DNA of 64,000 bases from an uncultured Gammaproteobacteria bacterium. GTDB taxonomy: Bacteria > Pseudomonadota > Gammaproteobacteria > Arenicellales > JAANXG01. The stretch is from NCBI GenBank assembly GCA_947259175.1, contig CAMYKW010000019.1:1-64000 (forward strand), written 5' to 3'. Within the stretch, counting starts at the first letter, position 1. Every line of letters begins with the position of its first letter. The translations under genes and the position numbers were made by a program. This document shows positions 36,074 to 45,040 of the stretch, piece by piece. The notes beneath the pieces were generated by a model. That model was not told where the DNA came from. It saw only the letters and a list, made by a program, of their open reading frames with translations, and did not search any database.

Positions 36074-36466
36074 ATGAGCGAAATACCCGAGGATTTGAAA
36101 TATACCAAGACTCATGAATGGTTGCGGGTCATGGAAGACGGTCATTTTGAAATCGGCATTACCGAGCATGCACAGGACATGATGGGGGACATGGTGTTCG
36201 TGGAGCTTCCGGAAGTCGGGAGCAATGTCAACGCCGGAGAAGATTGTGCCGTAGTGGAATCAGTGAAGGCCGCATCCGACGTTTACGCGCCGGTGGCGGG
36301 AGAGGTTGTAGAGGTCAACAGCGAGCTTGCCGACGCACCGGAGACAATCAACCAGGACCCCTATCACCAAGGTTGGATGTTTCGCCTTCGTCCCGGTAAT
36401 CAACAAGACGCCGACAAGCTTCTCGATGCGGCGGGTTATGAGCAAGCCGTTGCCGCGGAGTCCTAG
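36074..36466 (+). CDS. gcvH: glycine cleavage system H protein
   Basis: A 130-residue lipoyl carrier. The lipoylated lysine is K65 in [20 protein letters not shown], and the opening [15 protein letters not shown] and [16 protein letters not shown] are family-typical. GGAGAGG precedes the ATG at 36074. It shuttles the aminomethyl group between the P, T and L proteins. No lipoamide dehydrogenase (L protein) is encoded here. Confidence 0.98.
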   Translation: MSEIPEDLKYTKTHEWLRVMEDGHFEIGITEHAQDMMGDMVFVELPEVGSNVNAGEDCAVVESVKAASDVYAPVAGEVVEVNSELADAPETINQDPYHQGWMFRLRPGNQQDADKLLDAAGYEQAVAAES

Positions 36467-36496
36467 TCCGCGCTAACACCATCAGGCGAATCAATT

Positions 36497-37897
36497 ATGC
36501 CCTTTATTCCGCATACCGAGTCAGAAGTGAGAGAAATGGTCGAGGTCATCGGCGTCGACTCCATTGACGACCTGTTTGAGGAAATACCGGAAAAGCTGCG
36601 TGCGCAGGCGTTGTCCGCTGTACCGCAAGGATTGAATGAAATGGACATCGGCCGGGTAATGATGGAGCGCGCCGGCAGCGACGGTGTTTACGTGAACTTC
36701 ATCGGCGGCGGCGCTTACGAGCACCACATACCCGCTGCGGTTTGGGAGTTGACGACACGCGGTGAGTTCTACTCGGCCTACACGCCGTATCAGGCGGAGG
36801 CCAGTCAAGGCACCCTGCAGCTGTTGTATGAATTTCAAAGCATGATGGCGAGCCTGACCGGCTTGCCCGTGTCCAACGCCTCTCTCTATGACGGTGCGTC
36901 CGCTCTGGCGGAGGCGGTCCTCGCCGCGGTGCGGGCAAAGAAGAAAGCAACCAAGATCTTGATGCCGCGCACGATCTCGCCCGTGTACCGGCAAGTGGTA
37001 AACACCATTGTCAGAAATCAGGGCATCGAACTCATAGAACTGCCGTTTTCGGAAAGCGGGGGCCATACGCCGTTGGAGATGGTGTCGCAACAAGCGACGG
37101 ACGACGTCGCCGCGTTGGTTGTCCCCCAGCCAAATTTTTTTGGTGTCCTGGAGGATGTCGGTGCACTGACCGATTGGGCGCATGACCGCGGATTGCTGGT
37201 CATTGGACTGGTAAATCCCATGGCGATGGCGTTGCTCGAACCGCCCGGGTCATGGGGAACACAGGGCGCGGACATCGCTGTCGGCGAAGGCCAGGCGCTC
37301 GGTGTGCCGTTGTCCTCGGGTGGGCCCTATTTCGGTTTCATGTGTTGTAATCAGTCACTGATCAGGCAAATGCCCGGGCGCATTGTCGGGCGCACCGTGG
37401 ATACCGAAGGAACACCCGGATATACGCTCACCCTGCAAGCGCGGGAGCAACATATCCGCCGCTCCAAAGCGACTTCCAATATCTGCACCAACCAGGGTTT
37501 GATGGTCACCGCGGCGACCATTTACATGGCGCTTCTGGGGCCCGACGGACTGCGCCGTGTAGCCGCGCAATGTCACGCCAATACGCGGCAATTGTTGGAT
37601 GCGCTGGGTCAAATAGAGGGTGTCGAAAAACTCTTCGACCGCCCGTTTTTCCACGAGGGAGTATTAAGATTAACGCAGGAGCCGGTGGCCGTTTTACGAG
37701 CGCTGGAGGCGCAGGGCATCGTCGGGGGTATTGATCTCAGCGGTGATTATCCGCAAATGGGCCACACGTTGCTGGTGTGTGCCACCGAGACGCGAACCGA
37801 CGCCGACATAGACAGCTACCGGACGCACCTGGAGCGCATTATGTCGCGCCGGCGGCTCGATCCGCCATGCGCGCAGAAGGTCGCAGGCAATGTGTAA
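36497..37897 (+). CDS. gcvPA: glycine dehydrogenase (decarboxylating) subunit 1
   Basis: A 466-residue N-terminal half of the split P protein: [76 protein letters not shown] and [11 protein letters not shown]. This subunit lacks the cofactor lysine, which is in subunit 2. The partner gene is not adjacent: tpx lies between them. Confidence 0.98.
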   Translation: MPFIPHTESEVREMVEVIGVDSIDDLFEEIPEKLRAQALSAVPQGLNEMDIGRVMMERAGSDGVYVNFIGGGAYEHHIPAAVWELTTRGEFYSAYTPYQAEASQGTLQLLYEFQSMMASLTGLPVSNASLYDGASALAEAVLAAVRAKKKATKILMPRTISPVYRQVVNTIVRNQGIELIELPFSESGGHTPLEMVSQQATDDVAALVVPQPNFFGVLEDVGALTDWAHDRGLLVIGLVNPMAMALLEPPGSWGTQGADIAVGEGQALGVPLSSGGPYFGFMCCNQSLIRQMPGRIVGRTVDTEGTPGYTLTLQAREQHIRRSKATSNICTNQGLMVTAATIYMALLGPDGLRRVAAQCHANTRQLLDALGQIEGVEKLFDRPFFHEGVLRLTQEPVAVLRALEAQGIVGGIDLSGDYPQMGHTLLVCATETRTDADIDSYRTHLERIMSRRRLDPPCAQKVAGNV

Positions 37898-38027
37898 CCG
37901 GTTTGGGGCGATGGACAGTTTCACTGCGGCGACGCACGTGGCGCTGCGGCATAGACGAGGCGAGCTACGCAATGCGGCGTAGTCGCGTAAACGACAAATC
38001 AACTTTTATGACCAGGAGGATAGACGT

Positions 38028-38528
38028 ATGGCTCAGGTGACACTGAAAGGTAATCCAATCAATACCAGTGGGGATCTTCCAAGTGTGGGGAGCGACGCCC
38101 CTGAATTCGTGTTGGTTGACGGCGACCTCAACGAAGTTTCGCTGGCCGATTTTCGTGGTAAGAAGAAGCTTCTCAACATCGTCCCGAGCCTGGACACGCC
38201 GGTGTGCGCGATCTCCACGAAGCGGTTCAACGAGCAGGCCAAGGGCCGGGACGATCTGGCAGTGTTGATCGTATCCAGCGATCTGCCTTTCGCGCAGGGC
38301 CGTTTTTGCGAGGCGGAATCGACACGTGATGTCAAAACCCTGTCGATGATGCGCAACCGTAACTTTGCGAAGGACTATGGCGTGCTGATTGTCGACGGCC
38401 CGTTATCCGGTATCACCGCGCGCGCCGTGGTGGTGCTCGACGATAACGGCAAGGTGCTATACACCGAATTGGTGCCGGAGATCACCCAAGAACCGGATTA
38501 CGACAAGGCCGTGCAGGCGCTCGGCTAG
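38028..38528 (+). CDS. tpx: thiol peroxidase Tpx
   Basis: A 166-residue atypical 2-Cys peroxiredoxin that reduces hydroperoxides with thioredoxin. Peroxidatic C60 ([19 protein letters not shown]) and resolving C94 ([12 protein letters not shown]) match the positions of E. coli Tpx. AGGAGG lies about nine bases upstream of the ATG. It is inserted between gcvPA (130 bases before) and gcvPB (8 bases after), so gcvPB very likely shares its message. Confidence 0.97.
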   Translation: MAQVTLKGNPINTSGDLPSVGSDAPEFVLVDGDLNEVSLADFRGKKKLLNIVPSLDTPVCAISTKRFNEQAKGRDDLAVLIVSSDLPFAQGRFCEAESTRDVKTLSMMRNRNFAKDYGVLIVDGPLSGITARAVVVLDDNGKVLYTELVPEITQEPDYDKAVQALG

Positions 38529-38536
38529 ATCGGAAG

Positions 38537-39985
38537 ATGCTTATCTTCGAGTTATCTGAACCGACGCGAAGGAATTCTTCGCAAGCGCCGCTGGAGGACG
38601 CCGCGGTCGCGGACATACCGCAGGAATTTTTGCGCAACGAGCCGGCTTCACTCCCCGAAGTGTCAGAACTTCAGGTGGTGCGTCACTACACGCGTTTGTC
38701 GCAGCGCAATTTCTCCATCGACACCCATTTCTATCCGCTCGGTTCATGCACCATGAAGTATAACCCCAGGGCATGTAACAAGTACGCCATGCTCCCGGGG
38801 TTCCTCATGCGTCACCCGCAATCTGCGGTGACCACGGGTCAAGGATTCATGCAGTGTCTGTATGAGTTGCAGGAGATTCTAAAAGATGTAACCGGCATGA
38901 AAGGTGTCTCGCTGACGCCCCTCGCCGGCGCTCAGGGAGAATTCGCTGGAGTGGCGATGATTCGCGCTTATCATGACTCCCGGAATGATCACAATCGTAG
39001 TGAAATTCTGGTTCCTGATGCGGCGCACGGCACCAATCCGGCGACTGCGACGATGTGTGGATTCAAGGTGCGGGAAATACCCACCGACGACAACGGTGAC
39101 GTGGATGTTGAGGCGCTGCGCGCGGCCGTTGGGCCGCACACCGCGGGACTCATGCTGACGAATCCATCAACGCTGGGAATATTCGAGGGGCACATCTCGG
39201 AAATCGCCGATATCGTTCACCAGGCCGGGGGTTTGTTGTACTACGACGGCGCTAATCTCAACGCCATAGTCGGTAAGGTGAAACCGGGGGATATGGGTTT
39301 CGACGTAATTCACATGAATCTGCATAAAACGTTTTCCACGCCCCACGGCGGTGGTGGCCCCGGCGCCGGCCCGGTGGGTGTCAACGATCGCTTGTTGCCG
39401 TTCTTGCCCATCCCGATGGTTGCCCGGGACGGCGGCGAGTACCGCTGGTTGACGGAGCACGACTTACCTCAATCCATCGGCCGTCTTTCCGCTGGGATGG
39501 GTAACGCCGGCGTGTTACTGCGCGCTTACATATACGCGCGATTGCTGGGAAAGGAAGGTATGAATCGTGTAGCGGAGTATGCCACGTTAAACGCCAATTA
39601 CCTGATGGCTCTATTGCGAAGCCGCGGCGTCGATATGGCGTATCCAAAACGGCGTGCGGCCCATGAATTCATAGTGACTCTCAAGGCGTTGAAGGACGAA
39701 ACCGGCGTTATTGCCATGGACGTGGCCAAACGCCTGCTCGACAAGGGATACCACGCCCCCACCGTCTATTTCCCATTGTTGGTGCCGGAGTGTTTTCTTG
39801 TAGAACCTACCGAAACCGAAAGTAAACAAGAATTGGACGGATTTGCCGATGCCTTGTTGGGAATAATTGAGGAGGCGCGGCGCGATCCGCAACTGGTGCA
39901 GTCTGCACCACATACAACGCCGGTCAAGCGGCTTGACGAGGTGAAGGCCGCACGGGAGTTGGATGTCGTATGGAACGACGGGTGA
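38537..39985 (+). CDS. gcvPB: glycine dehydrogenase (decarboxylating) subunit 2
   Basis: A 482-residue catalytic half of the P protein. The PLP lysine is K264 in [20 protein letters not shown]; other marks are [35 protein letters not shown] and [17 protein letters not shown]. With gcvPA it decarboxylates glycine and loads the aminomethyl group on GcvH. It starts eight bases after tpx without a strong ribosome-binding site of its own, consistent with coupled translation. Confidence 0.97.
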   Translation: MLIFELSEPTRRNSSQAPLEDAAVADIPQEFLRNEPASLPEVSELQVVRHYTRLSQRNFSIDTHFYPLGSCTMKYNPRACNKYAMLPGFLMRHPQSAVTTGQGFMQCLYELQEILKDVTGMKGVSLTPLAGAQGEFAGVAMIRAYHDSRNDHNRSEILVPDAAHGTNPATATMCGFKVREIPTDDNGDVDVEALRAAVGPHTAGLMLTNPSTLGIFEGHISEIADIVHQAGGLLYYDGANLNAIVGKVKPGDMGFDVIHMNLHKTFSTPHGGGGPGAGPVGVNDRLLPFLPIPMVARDGGEYRWLTEHDLPQSIGRLSAGMGNAGVLLRAYIYARLLGKEGMNRVAEYATLNANYLMALLRSRGVDMAYPKRRAAHEFIVTLKALKDETGVIAMDVAKRLLDKGYHAPTVYFPLLVPECFLVEPTETESKQELDGFADALLGIIEEARRDPQLVQSAPHTTPVKRLDEVKAARELDVVWNDG

Positions 39986-40049
39986 TCGATTAGGCCTTGA
40001 TCGTTCTCACTTCACTCGGTGTAACACTTACTCAATACGAAACTCTGTC

Positions 40050-40985
40050 ATGGCGATATTGATCTGTGGTTCGTTTGCTTATGACAACATCATGGTGTTT
40101 CCGGACCGGTTCAGGAATCATATCCTTCCGGAAAACGTGCACATTCTTAATGTGTGCTTTGTAGTTCCGGAGATGCGCCGTGAATTCGGCGGGTGCGCCG
40201 GAAATATTTCCTATAACCTCAAACTGCTGGGTTGTGAGCCGCTGCCCATGGGCGCGGTGGGGCATGACTTTGGCCCTTATGAGGCGTGGATGAATCAGTG
40301 TGACATTCCGCGAACCCATGTGGTGCAGATCGACGACACGTACACGGCGCAAGCCTATATTACCACCGACATGGACGACAATCAGATCACTGCGTTTCAT
40401 CCCGGGGCGATGTCGGCGGCGCATCAAAATAGAATCGAGGAATCGCATGACGTGGAGTTGGGGATCGTATCCCCCGATGGCAGGCAGGCGATGGTTGAAC
40501 ATGCGGAGCAGTTCGTGAGTCTGGATATTCCTTTCGTGTTCGATCCGGGGCAGGGATTGCCTATGTTCGACAAGCAAGAACTGGATACGTTTATTGACCA
40601 AGCTACGTATGTCACTGTCAACGACTACGAGAGCCAGTTAATTCAGGAGCGCACTGGCGCCAGCTTGCAGCAAATCGCGAGTCGGGTGGACGCGTTGATC
40701 GTCACCAAGGGCGGTAAGGGTTCCGAGATTCTTACCAACGGTACGCGGATAGAGATACCAATCGGACGCGCCTCCAGGCCCGTAGATCCCACCGGTTGCG
40801 GCGACGCGTTTCGCGCGGGCTTGCTGTATGGAATCACGAACGGCAAAACTTGGGAAGACAGCGGAAGAATTGCATCGTTGATGGGTGCGATAAATGTGGA
40901 ATATCACGGCACGCAAAATCACAGCTTCACCATCGATGAATTCGCCGACCGTTTCCAGGAAAGTTTCGGTTACAACGTCTTTTGA
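40050..40985 (+). CDS. PfkB-family carbohydrate/adenosine kinase
   Basis: A 311-residue ribokinase-fold kinase starting MAILICGSFAYDNIMVFPDRF (start at 40050; the longer frame overlaps gcvPB). Signature 1 is seen as FGGCAGNISYNLKLLG, and signature 2 with the catalytic aspartate as DPTGCGDAFRAGLLYG. This subgroup is often annotated as adenosine kinase or sugar kinase; the substrate is not decided here. It follows gcvPB by 64 bases and could belong to the same transcript. Confidence 0.9.
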   Translation: MAILICGSFAYDNIMVFPDRFRNHILPENVHILNVCFVVPEMRREFGGCAGNISYNLKLLGCEPLPMGAVGHDFGPYEAWMNQCDIPRTHVVQIDDTYTAQAYITTDMDDNQITAFHPGAMSAAHQNRIEESHDVELGIVSPDGRQAMVEHAEQFVSLDIPFVFDPGQGLPMFDKQELDTFIDQATYVTVNDYESQLIQERTGASLQQIASRVDALIVTKGGKGSEILTNGTRIEIPIGRASRPVDPTGCGDAFRAGLLYGITNGKTWEDSGRIASLMGAINVEYHGTQNHSFTIDEFADRFQESFGYNVF

Positions 40986-41061
40986 CGCATGATTACGTTG
41001 CAAAATGGCGCGACTCTGCTATGTTCTCGACTATAAACGCGACGATACTTAAGTAGGTGTG

Positions 41062-41448
41062 ATGATGAAAAAGATAAGTGGTATTGGGGGTATTTTCTTT
41101 AAGGCCAGGGACCCGGATAAGCTCAAAGCCTGGTACGAGGCGCATCTAGGTATCGAAGCCAGTGACGAGGCGGGCGCTATTTTCGAATGGCGCGACGCCG
41201 ATGACCCGGAAAAAACCGAATACACCATTTGGGGGCCGTTCCCCAGGGATACGGAGTATTTCAAGCCCAGTAGCGCTCCATTCATGATCAACTATCGGGT
41301 GCACAACTTGCAGGAACTCATCGATGATCTCCGCGGAGCGGGTCTTGAGGTGACCGGACCCAAGGAGCATCCCGAGGGGATTTTCGCGTGGGTCATGGAT
41401 CCGGAAGGGAACAAGATCGAATTGTGGGAACCGGTCGCGGATACCTGA
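41062..41448 (+). CDS. VOC (glyoxalase/bleomycin-resistance fold) protein
   Basis: A 128-residue single-domain protein with the paired beta-alpha-beta-beta-beta units of the VOC superfamily: GIGGIFFKARDPDKLKAWYEAHLGI, then MINYRVHNLQELIDDLRGAGLEV, and the C-terminal FAWVMDPEGNKIELWEP, whose Glu is a usual metal ligand. Quoted in parts. Specific function is unknown. GTG and two ATG codons are stacked at the start (41059-41067). Confidence 0.9.
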   Translation: MMKKISGIGGIFFKARDPDKLKAWYEAHLGIEASDEAGAIFEWRDADDPEKTEYTIWGPFPRDTEYFKPSSAPFMINYRVHNLQELIDDLRGAGLEVTGPKEHPEGIFAWVMDPEGNKIELWEPVADT

Positions 41449-41546
41449 GAATCCGGCCATAAACCCGAATTAATCGCTTGCGCGCCCGGCTGTGCGCCGC
41501 CGTTCCTGATCCAGCCGATTGATAGCGATGGACGCTTGGTTTAGGC

Positions 41547-41710
41547 TAGGAGCCTGTCCAAGTATTCGTGCGCCTACTGCGAACGCGGGACAGCGGCCCA
41601 CTTTACCGAAGCTTCTCGTCGAATAGCTGGCTATTCTCTTCGAATCTTCGACCAACTGGTCTCGCTCTCCCACATTCTCGCTACGGGCAAATTACTCGGA
41701 CAGGTTCCTA
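41547..41710. repeat. MITE-like inverted-repeat element
   Basis: The ends TAGGAGCCTGTCCAAGTA (41547-41564) and TTACTCGGACAGGTTCCTA (41692-41710) are inverted copies of each other with few differences. In the middle GAATAGC and GCTATTC form a further inverted pair. It is 164 bases long and has no open frame of note. It resembles a small non-autonomous transposable element or extragenic palindrome. Confidence 0.6.
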
Positions 41711-41729
41711 GGCCGCATTTCTCGCCAGG
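41708..41729. repeat. solo terminal repeat related to the 62.4 kb element
   Basis: CTAGGCCGCATTTCTCGCCAGG matches the terminal repeat of the element at 62414-62583 at 19 of 22 positions when that repeat is read in the same direction. No partner end is seen nearby. It directly abuts the inverted-repeat element at 41547-41710. Confidence 0.5.
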
Positions 41730-41794
41730 TAGCGCCTAGGCATGAAACGGCCACAGAGCCGACAACACGAAAACGATAACGGATGGAGATGCTT

Positions 41795-43837
41795 ATGTCC
41801 GGCTATACCACCCAAGATATCCGGAATGTGGCGCTTGTTGGCCACGCCGGCTCAGGAAAAACCTCACTCACCGAAGCTCTGCTGAAGTACGCGGGTGCGA
41901 TCAACGCCACGGGAAGCGTTGCCCGTGGCACGACGATTTCCGACTTCGATACGCTCGAGCAAAAACACCAGCATTCCCTGCGTTCGTCCTTGGTTAACCT
42001 GAATTACGGCGACAAGCATGTCAATATCATCGATACCCCCGGGTATCCGGATTTTCTTGGGCAGACATTGAGCGTACTGCCGGCGGTGGAAACCGTGGCC
42101 ATCGTAATAAACGCCCAGAACGGTATCGAGATGCTGACGCGGCGGCTGATGGACTGGGCGAGCGAGCAGAATATTTGCCGCATGATTGTCGTCAATAAGA
42201 TCGACGCGGAGGGTGTCGATCTTCAAGCCGTGTTCCGGTCGATCCAGGAGGCGTTCGGAAACGAATGCCTGGCGATTAATCTGCCGGCCAACGGCGCCAC
42301 TGAAGTGGTCGATTGTTTCTTTAATCCCTCTGGGGATTCCGATTTCTATTCGGTCAGCGAGGCGCACACCGCGGTAATTGATCAGACGGTGGAGGTGGAT
42401 GAGGAATTGATGGAGGCGTATCTCGAACAAGGAGAGGTGTCTCCCGAACAGCTGCATGATGCGTTTGAAAAGGCGCTGCGGGAAGGTCACCTGGTTCCGA
42501 TTTGTTTTGTGTCCGCGGAGACCGGAACCGGGGTCAAGGAATTGCTGGATGTTCTGGTAAAACTCATGCCCAATCCCGCCGAGGGAAATCCGCCTCCGTT
42601 AGTCAAACAGAACGGTTCCGATGAGGCAGCCATCGAATTGAAACCGGATCCGGAGGGCCACATTCTGGCGCACGTCTTCAAAGTAACCTTCGACCCCTAT
42701 GTGGGGAAACTCGGCATCTTTCGTATCTATCAGGGTACGGTCGACAAGGACAGCGAGTTGTTTGTTAACGATGGGCGTAAGTCATTCAAGGTTGGCCACC
42801 TGTTCAAACTGCAAGGCAAGACGAACGATGAGATCGGCAAAGGCATCCCCGGAGACATCTGTGCCGTCGCCAAGGTGCCCGATATCAGGTTCGACAGCAT
42901 ACTGCACAACTTCCACGACGAGGACGATGTTCACCTCAAACCGATGAAGTTTCCGATGCCTCTGGCCGGGCTGGCGGTGTTGGCCGAGAAGCGGGGCGAT
43001 GAACAAAAATTGTCAGAGGCCCTGGAAAAACTGTCCGAGGAGGATCCGTGCATCCAGATTGAACGTGATTCGTCGGTCAATGAAACCGTGTTGCGCGGTC
43101 TGGGTGATTTGCATCTGCGTACTGCGATCGAGCGCATGGAGGAACTCTACAATGTCCCGGTCAAGACCCATCCGCCCACGGTACCGTATCGTGAAACGAT
43201 CACTAAAAAGTCTGAGGGGCATCATCGCCATAAGAAACAGACCGGTGGCGCCGGCCAGTTCGGAGAGGTGTATCTGAATGTGGAGCCGCTGGAGAAAGGA
43301 AGTGGATTTGAGTTCGTCGATAAAGTCGTCGGCGGAGTGATTCCCTCGGGTTTTATACCGTCGGTGGAGAAAGGAGTGCGGCAGGTGCTGAATACCGGCG
43401 CCATTGCCGGTTTTCCCATTCAGGACGTCAGGGTTACGCTCTATGACGGCAAGTACCACTCGGTGGATTCCAACGAGATCTCATTTGTTACCGCAGGCCG
43501 TAAGGCGTTTATTGATGCGATGTCGAAGGCCCGGCCGATTGTATTGGAGCCGATCGTCGACATTGAGATCACCATCGCCAATGATCATATGGGTGATATC
43601 ACCGGTGATCTGTCCTCGAGAAGGGGGCGGGTTTCCAGTACCGACGTATTGTCCGGCGGCATGGTGACCGTGAAGGGGCAGGTGCCGTTGGCGGAGTTGG
43701 GCGACTATCAATCGCGCTTGAAGTCGATGACCGGTGGCGAGGGTTCCTATACCATGGAGTTCAGCCACTACGAACAGACTCCAGCCGGAATCCAAAAGGA
43801 TATGGTGAACAAGTATCAGAACAAGGAGAGCGATTGA
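41795..43837 (+). CDS. elongation factor G-like GTPase (EF-G2 type)
   Basis: A 680-residue translational GTPase starting MSGYTTQDIRNVALVGHAGS; GGAG lies six bases before this ATG. GTPase motifs are GHAGSGKTSL, DTPGYPDF and NKIDAEG. Domains II (FDPYVGKLGIFRIYQGTV), III, IV (RHKKQTGGAGQFGEVYLNVE) and V (PIVDIEITIANDHMGDITGDL, quoted in part) are in EF-G order. The effector region differs from the canonical housekeeping EF-G and it stands alone without rpsL, rpsG or tuf, so it is probably the second, EF-G-II-like paralogue. Confidence 0.88.
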   Translation: MSGYTTQDIRNVALVGHAGSGKTSLTEALLKYAGAINATGSVARGTTISDFDTLEQKHQHSLRSSLVNLNYGDKHVNIIDTPGYPDFLGQTLSVLPAVETVAIVINAQNGIEMLTRRLMDWASEQNICRMIVVNKIDAEGVDLQAVFRSIQEAFGNECLAINLPANGATEVVDCFFNPSGDSDFYSVSEAHTAVIDQTVEVDEELMEAYLEQGEVSPEQLHDAFEKALREGHLVPICFVSAETGTGVKELLDVLVKLMPNPAEGNPPPLVKQNGSDEAAIELKPDPEGHILAHVFKVTFDPYVGKLGIFRIYQGTVDKDSELFVNDGRKSFKVGHLFKLQGKTNDEIGKGIPGDICAVAKVPDIRFDSILHNFHDEDDVHLKPMKFPMPLAGLAVLAEKRGDEQKLSEALEKLSEEDPCIQIERDSSVNETVLRGLGDLHLRTAIERMEELYNVPVKTHPPTVPYRETITKKSEGHHRHKKQTGGAGQFGEVYLNVEPLEKGSGFEFVDKVVGGVIPSGFIPSVEKGVRQVLNTGAIAGFPIQDVRVTLYDGKYHSVDSNEISFVTAGRKAFIDAMSKARPIVLEPIVDIEITIANDHMGDITGDLSSRRGRVSSTDVLSGGMVTVKGQVPLAELGDYQSRLKSMTGGEGSYTMEFSHYEQTPAGIQKDMVNKYQNKESD

Positions 43838-44097
43838 CCGGCGGAAACTCCGTCCGGAGAACAAGCGCTCCAGCCTGCAGGCGCGTGTTGTGGGGGCGGT
43901 TTTCACCGCAAACAGAGCGCGGCACACGTAACCGCGAACTGAATCGGTCGCCGCGGAGAGAGCCGAAGCGAGGGCAAGTCTCCGGGACCCGCCGTGAAAT
44001 CTCCCACCAAACCCCTTCGGCACCGGCTTGCAACCTCGATTGCGCAAAGCGGGTAGCATGAGTATGGGCAGCGTGCTGTAGTGTAGTATCACAGGTT

Positions 44098-45039
44098 GTG
44101 ATCTATTCGCAAAGCATTGCACGCGGCGCTCTGTTCATCATCGCGTCGGAGTTGCTCATCGCTTCGATGGGGGCGATCATTAAACTGGTGGCCGAAGGCT
44201 TGCCCAACGAGATGATCGTTTTCTTCCGCAACCTTTTCGGATTACTGGCTTTGGCGCCATTACTCGCGCGTGCCGGTATGCCCGGCCTCAGGACGCGCGT
44301 ATTTCATCTGCACCTCGTGCGCGGGCTGGCGGGCGTGGCGGCGATGTATTGTTTCTTTTACGCCATTGCTCATATCCGGCTCGCCGATGCGATGTTGTTG
44401 AAGCTGACCACTCCGATACTGATTCCGGTGGTGGCGTTTTTTTGGCTGAACGAACGACTCTCGCGGTTGGCCGGTTACGCATTAATGGTGGGGTTTGCGG
44501 GGATATGCCTGATCATCAGGCCCGGCTTTGATCTCCACTGGGTGATGTTGATCGCGCTGATGGGCAGCGTCATGGCGGCGGTGGCCAAGGTGGCGATTCG
44601 GCGCCTGTCGCGCACCGAACCCGCGGTGCGCGTCGTCTTTTACTTTGCGGTAATAGCCGCCGGGGTATCCGCGGTGCCGCTGCTATGGGGCTGGCAGACA
44701 CCCACGCTCACGCAGTGGGGTCTGCTGTTGGCCATCGGGCCACTGGCGACGCTCGCGCAGTTATTCATGACCCGTGGATATGCCTCGGCCCCCGCTTCCC
44801 GCGTGGGGATCTTCACTTATTCGTCGGTTTTCTTCGGCGCCACCCTGGGCTGGCTTTTCTGGGACGAATGGTGGGATCTGGTTGCCATGGGCGGTGCGGT
44901 GATGGTGGCGATCGCGGGGGCCATGGCCCTGCGCAGCACACGACAAGACATCCCTGATGAGGGCATTGCCTGGGACGCTGCAACCGCGTCCGCCGGGACC
45001 GGTTCCGGCAGGGTGAGGCTCCAAGCCTCCAAACCCTAG
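44098..45039 (+). CDS. EamA-family (DMT superfamily) transporter
   Basis: A 313-residue membrane protein with about ten membrane segments in two EamA repeats (about 10-140 and 150-285). It opens with ARGALFIIASELLIASMGA and has AMYCFFYAIAHIRLADAMLL and RPGFDLHWVMLIALMGSVM. The start is GTG at 44098. Proteins of this group export or import small metabolites; substrate unknown. It converges with the isocitrate dehydrogenase gene with one base between stop codons. Confidence 0.92.
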   Translation: MIYSQSIARGALFIIASELLIASMGAIIKLVAEGLPNEMIVFFRNLFGLLALAPLLARAGMPGLRTRVFHLHLVRGLAGVAAMYCFFYAIAHIRLADAMLLKLTTPILIPVVAFFWLNERLSRLAGYALMVGFAGICLIIRPGFDLHWVMLIALMGSVMAAVAKVAIRRLSRTEPAVRVVFYFAVIAAGVSAVPLLWGWQTPTLTQWGLLLAIGPLATLAQLFMTRGYASAPASRVGIFTYSSVFFGATLGWLFWDEWWDLVAMGGAVMVAIAGAMALRSTRQDIPDEGIAWDAATASAGTGSGRVRLQASKP

Positions 45040-45040
45040 C

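Larger units (their letters stand above)
41449..41794. other. intergenic region carrying an inverted-repeat element
   Basis: About 350 bases between the VOC gene and the EF-G gene. No supported gene. It is filled largely by the inverted-repeat element at 41547-41710 and an adjoining terminal-repeat-like sequence (41708-41729). The EF-G promoter is probably in the last 60 bases. Confidence 0.55.
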
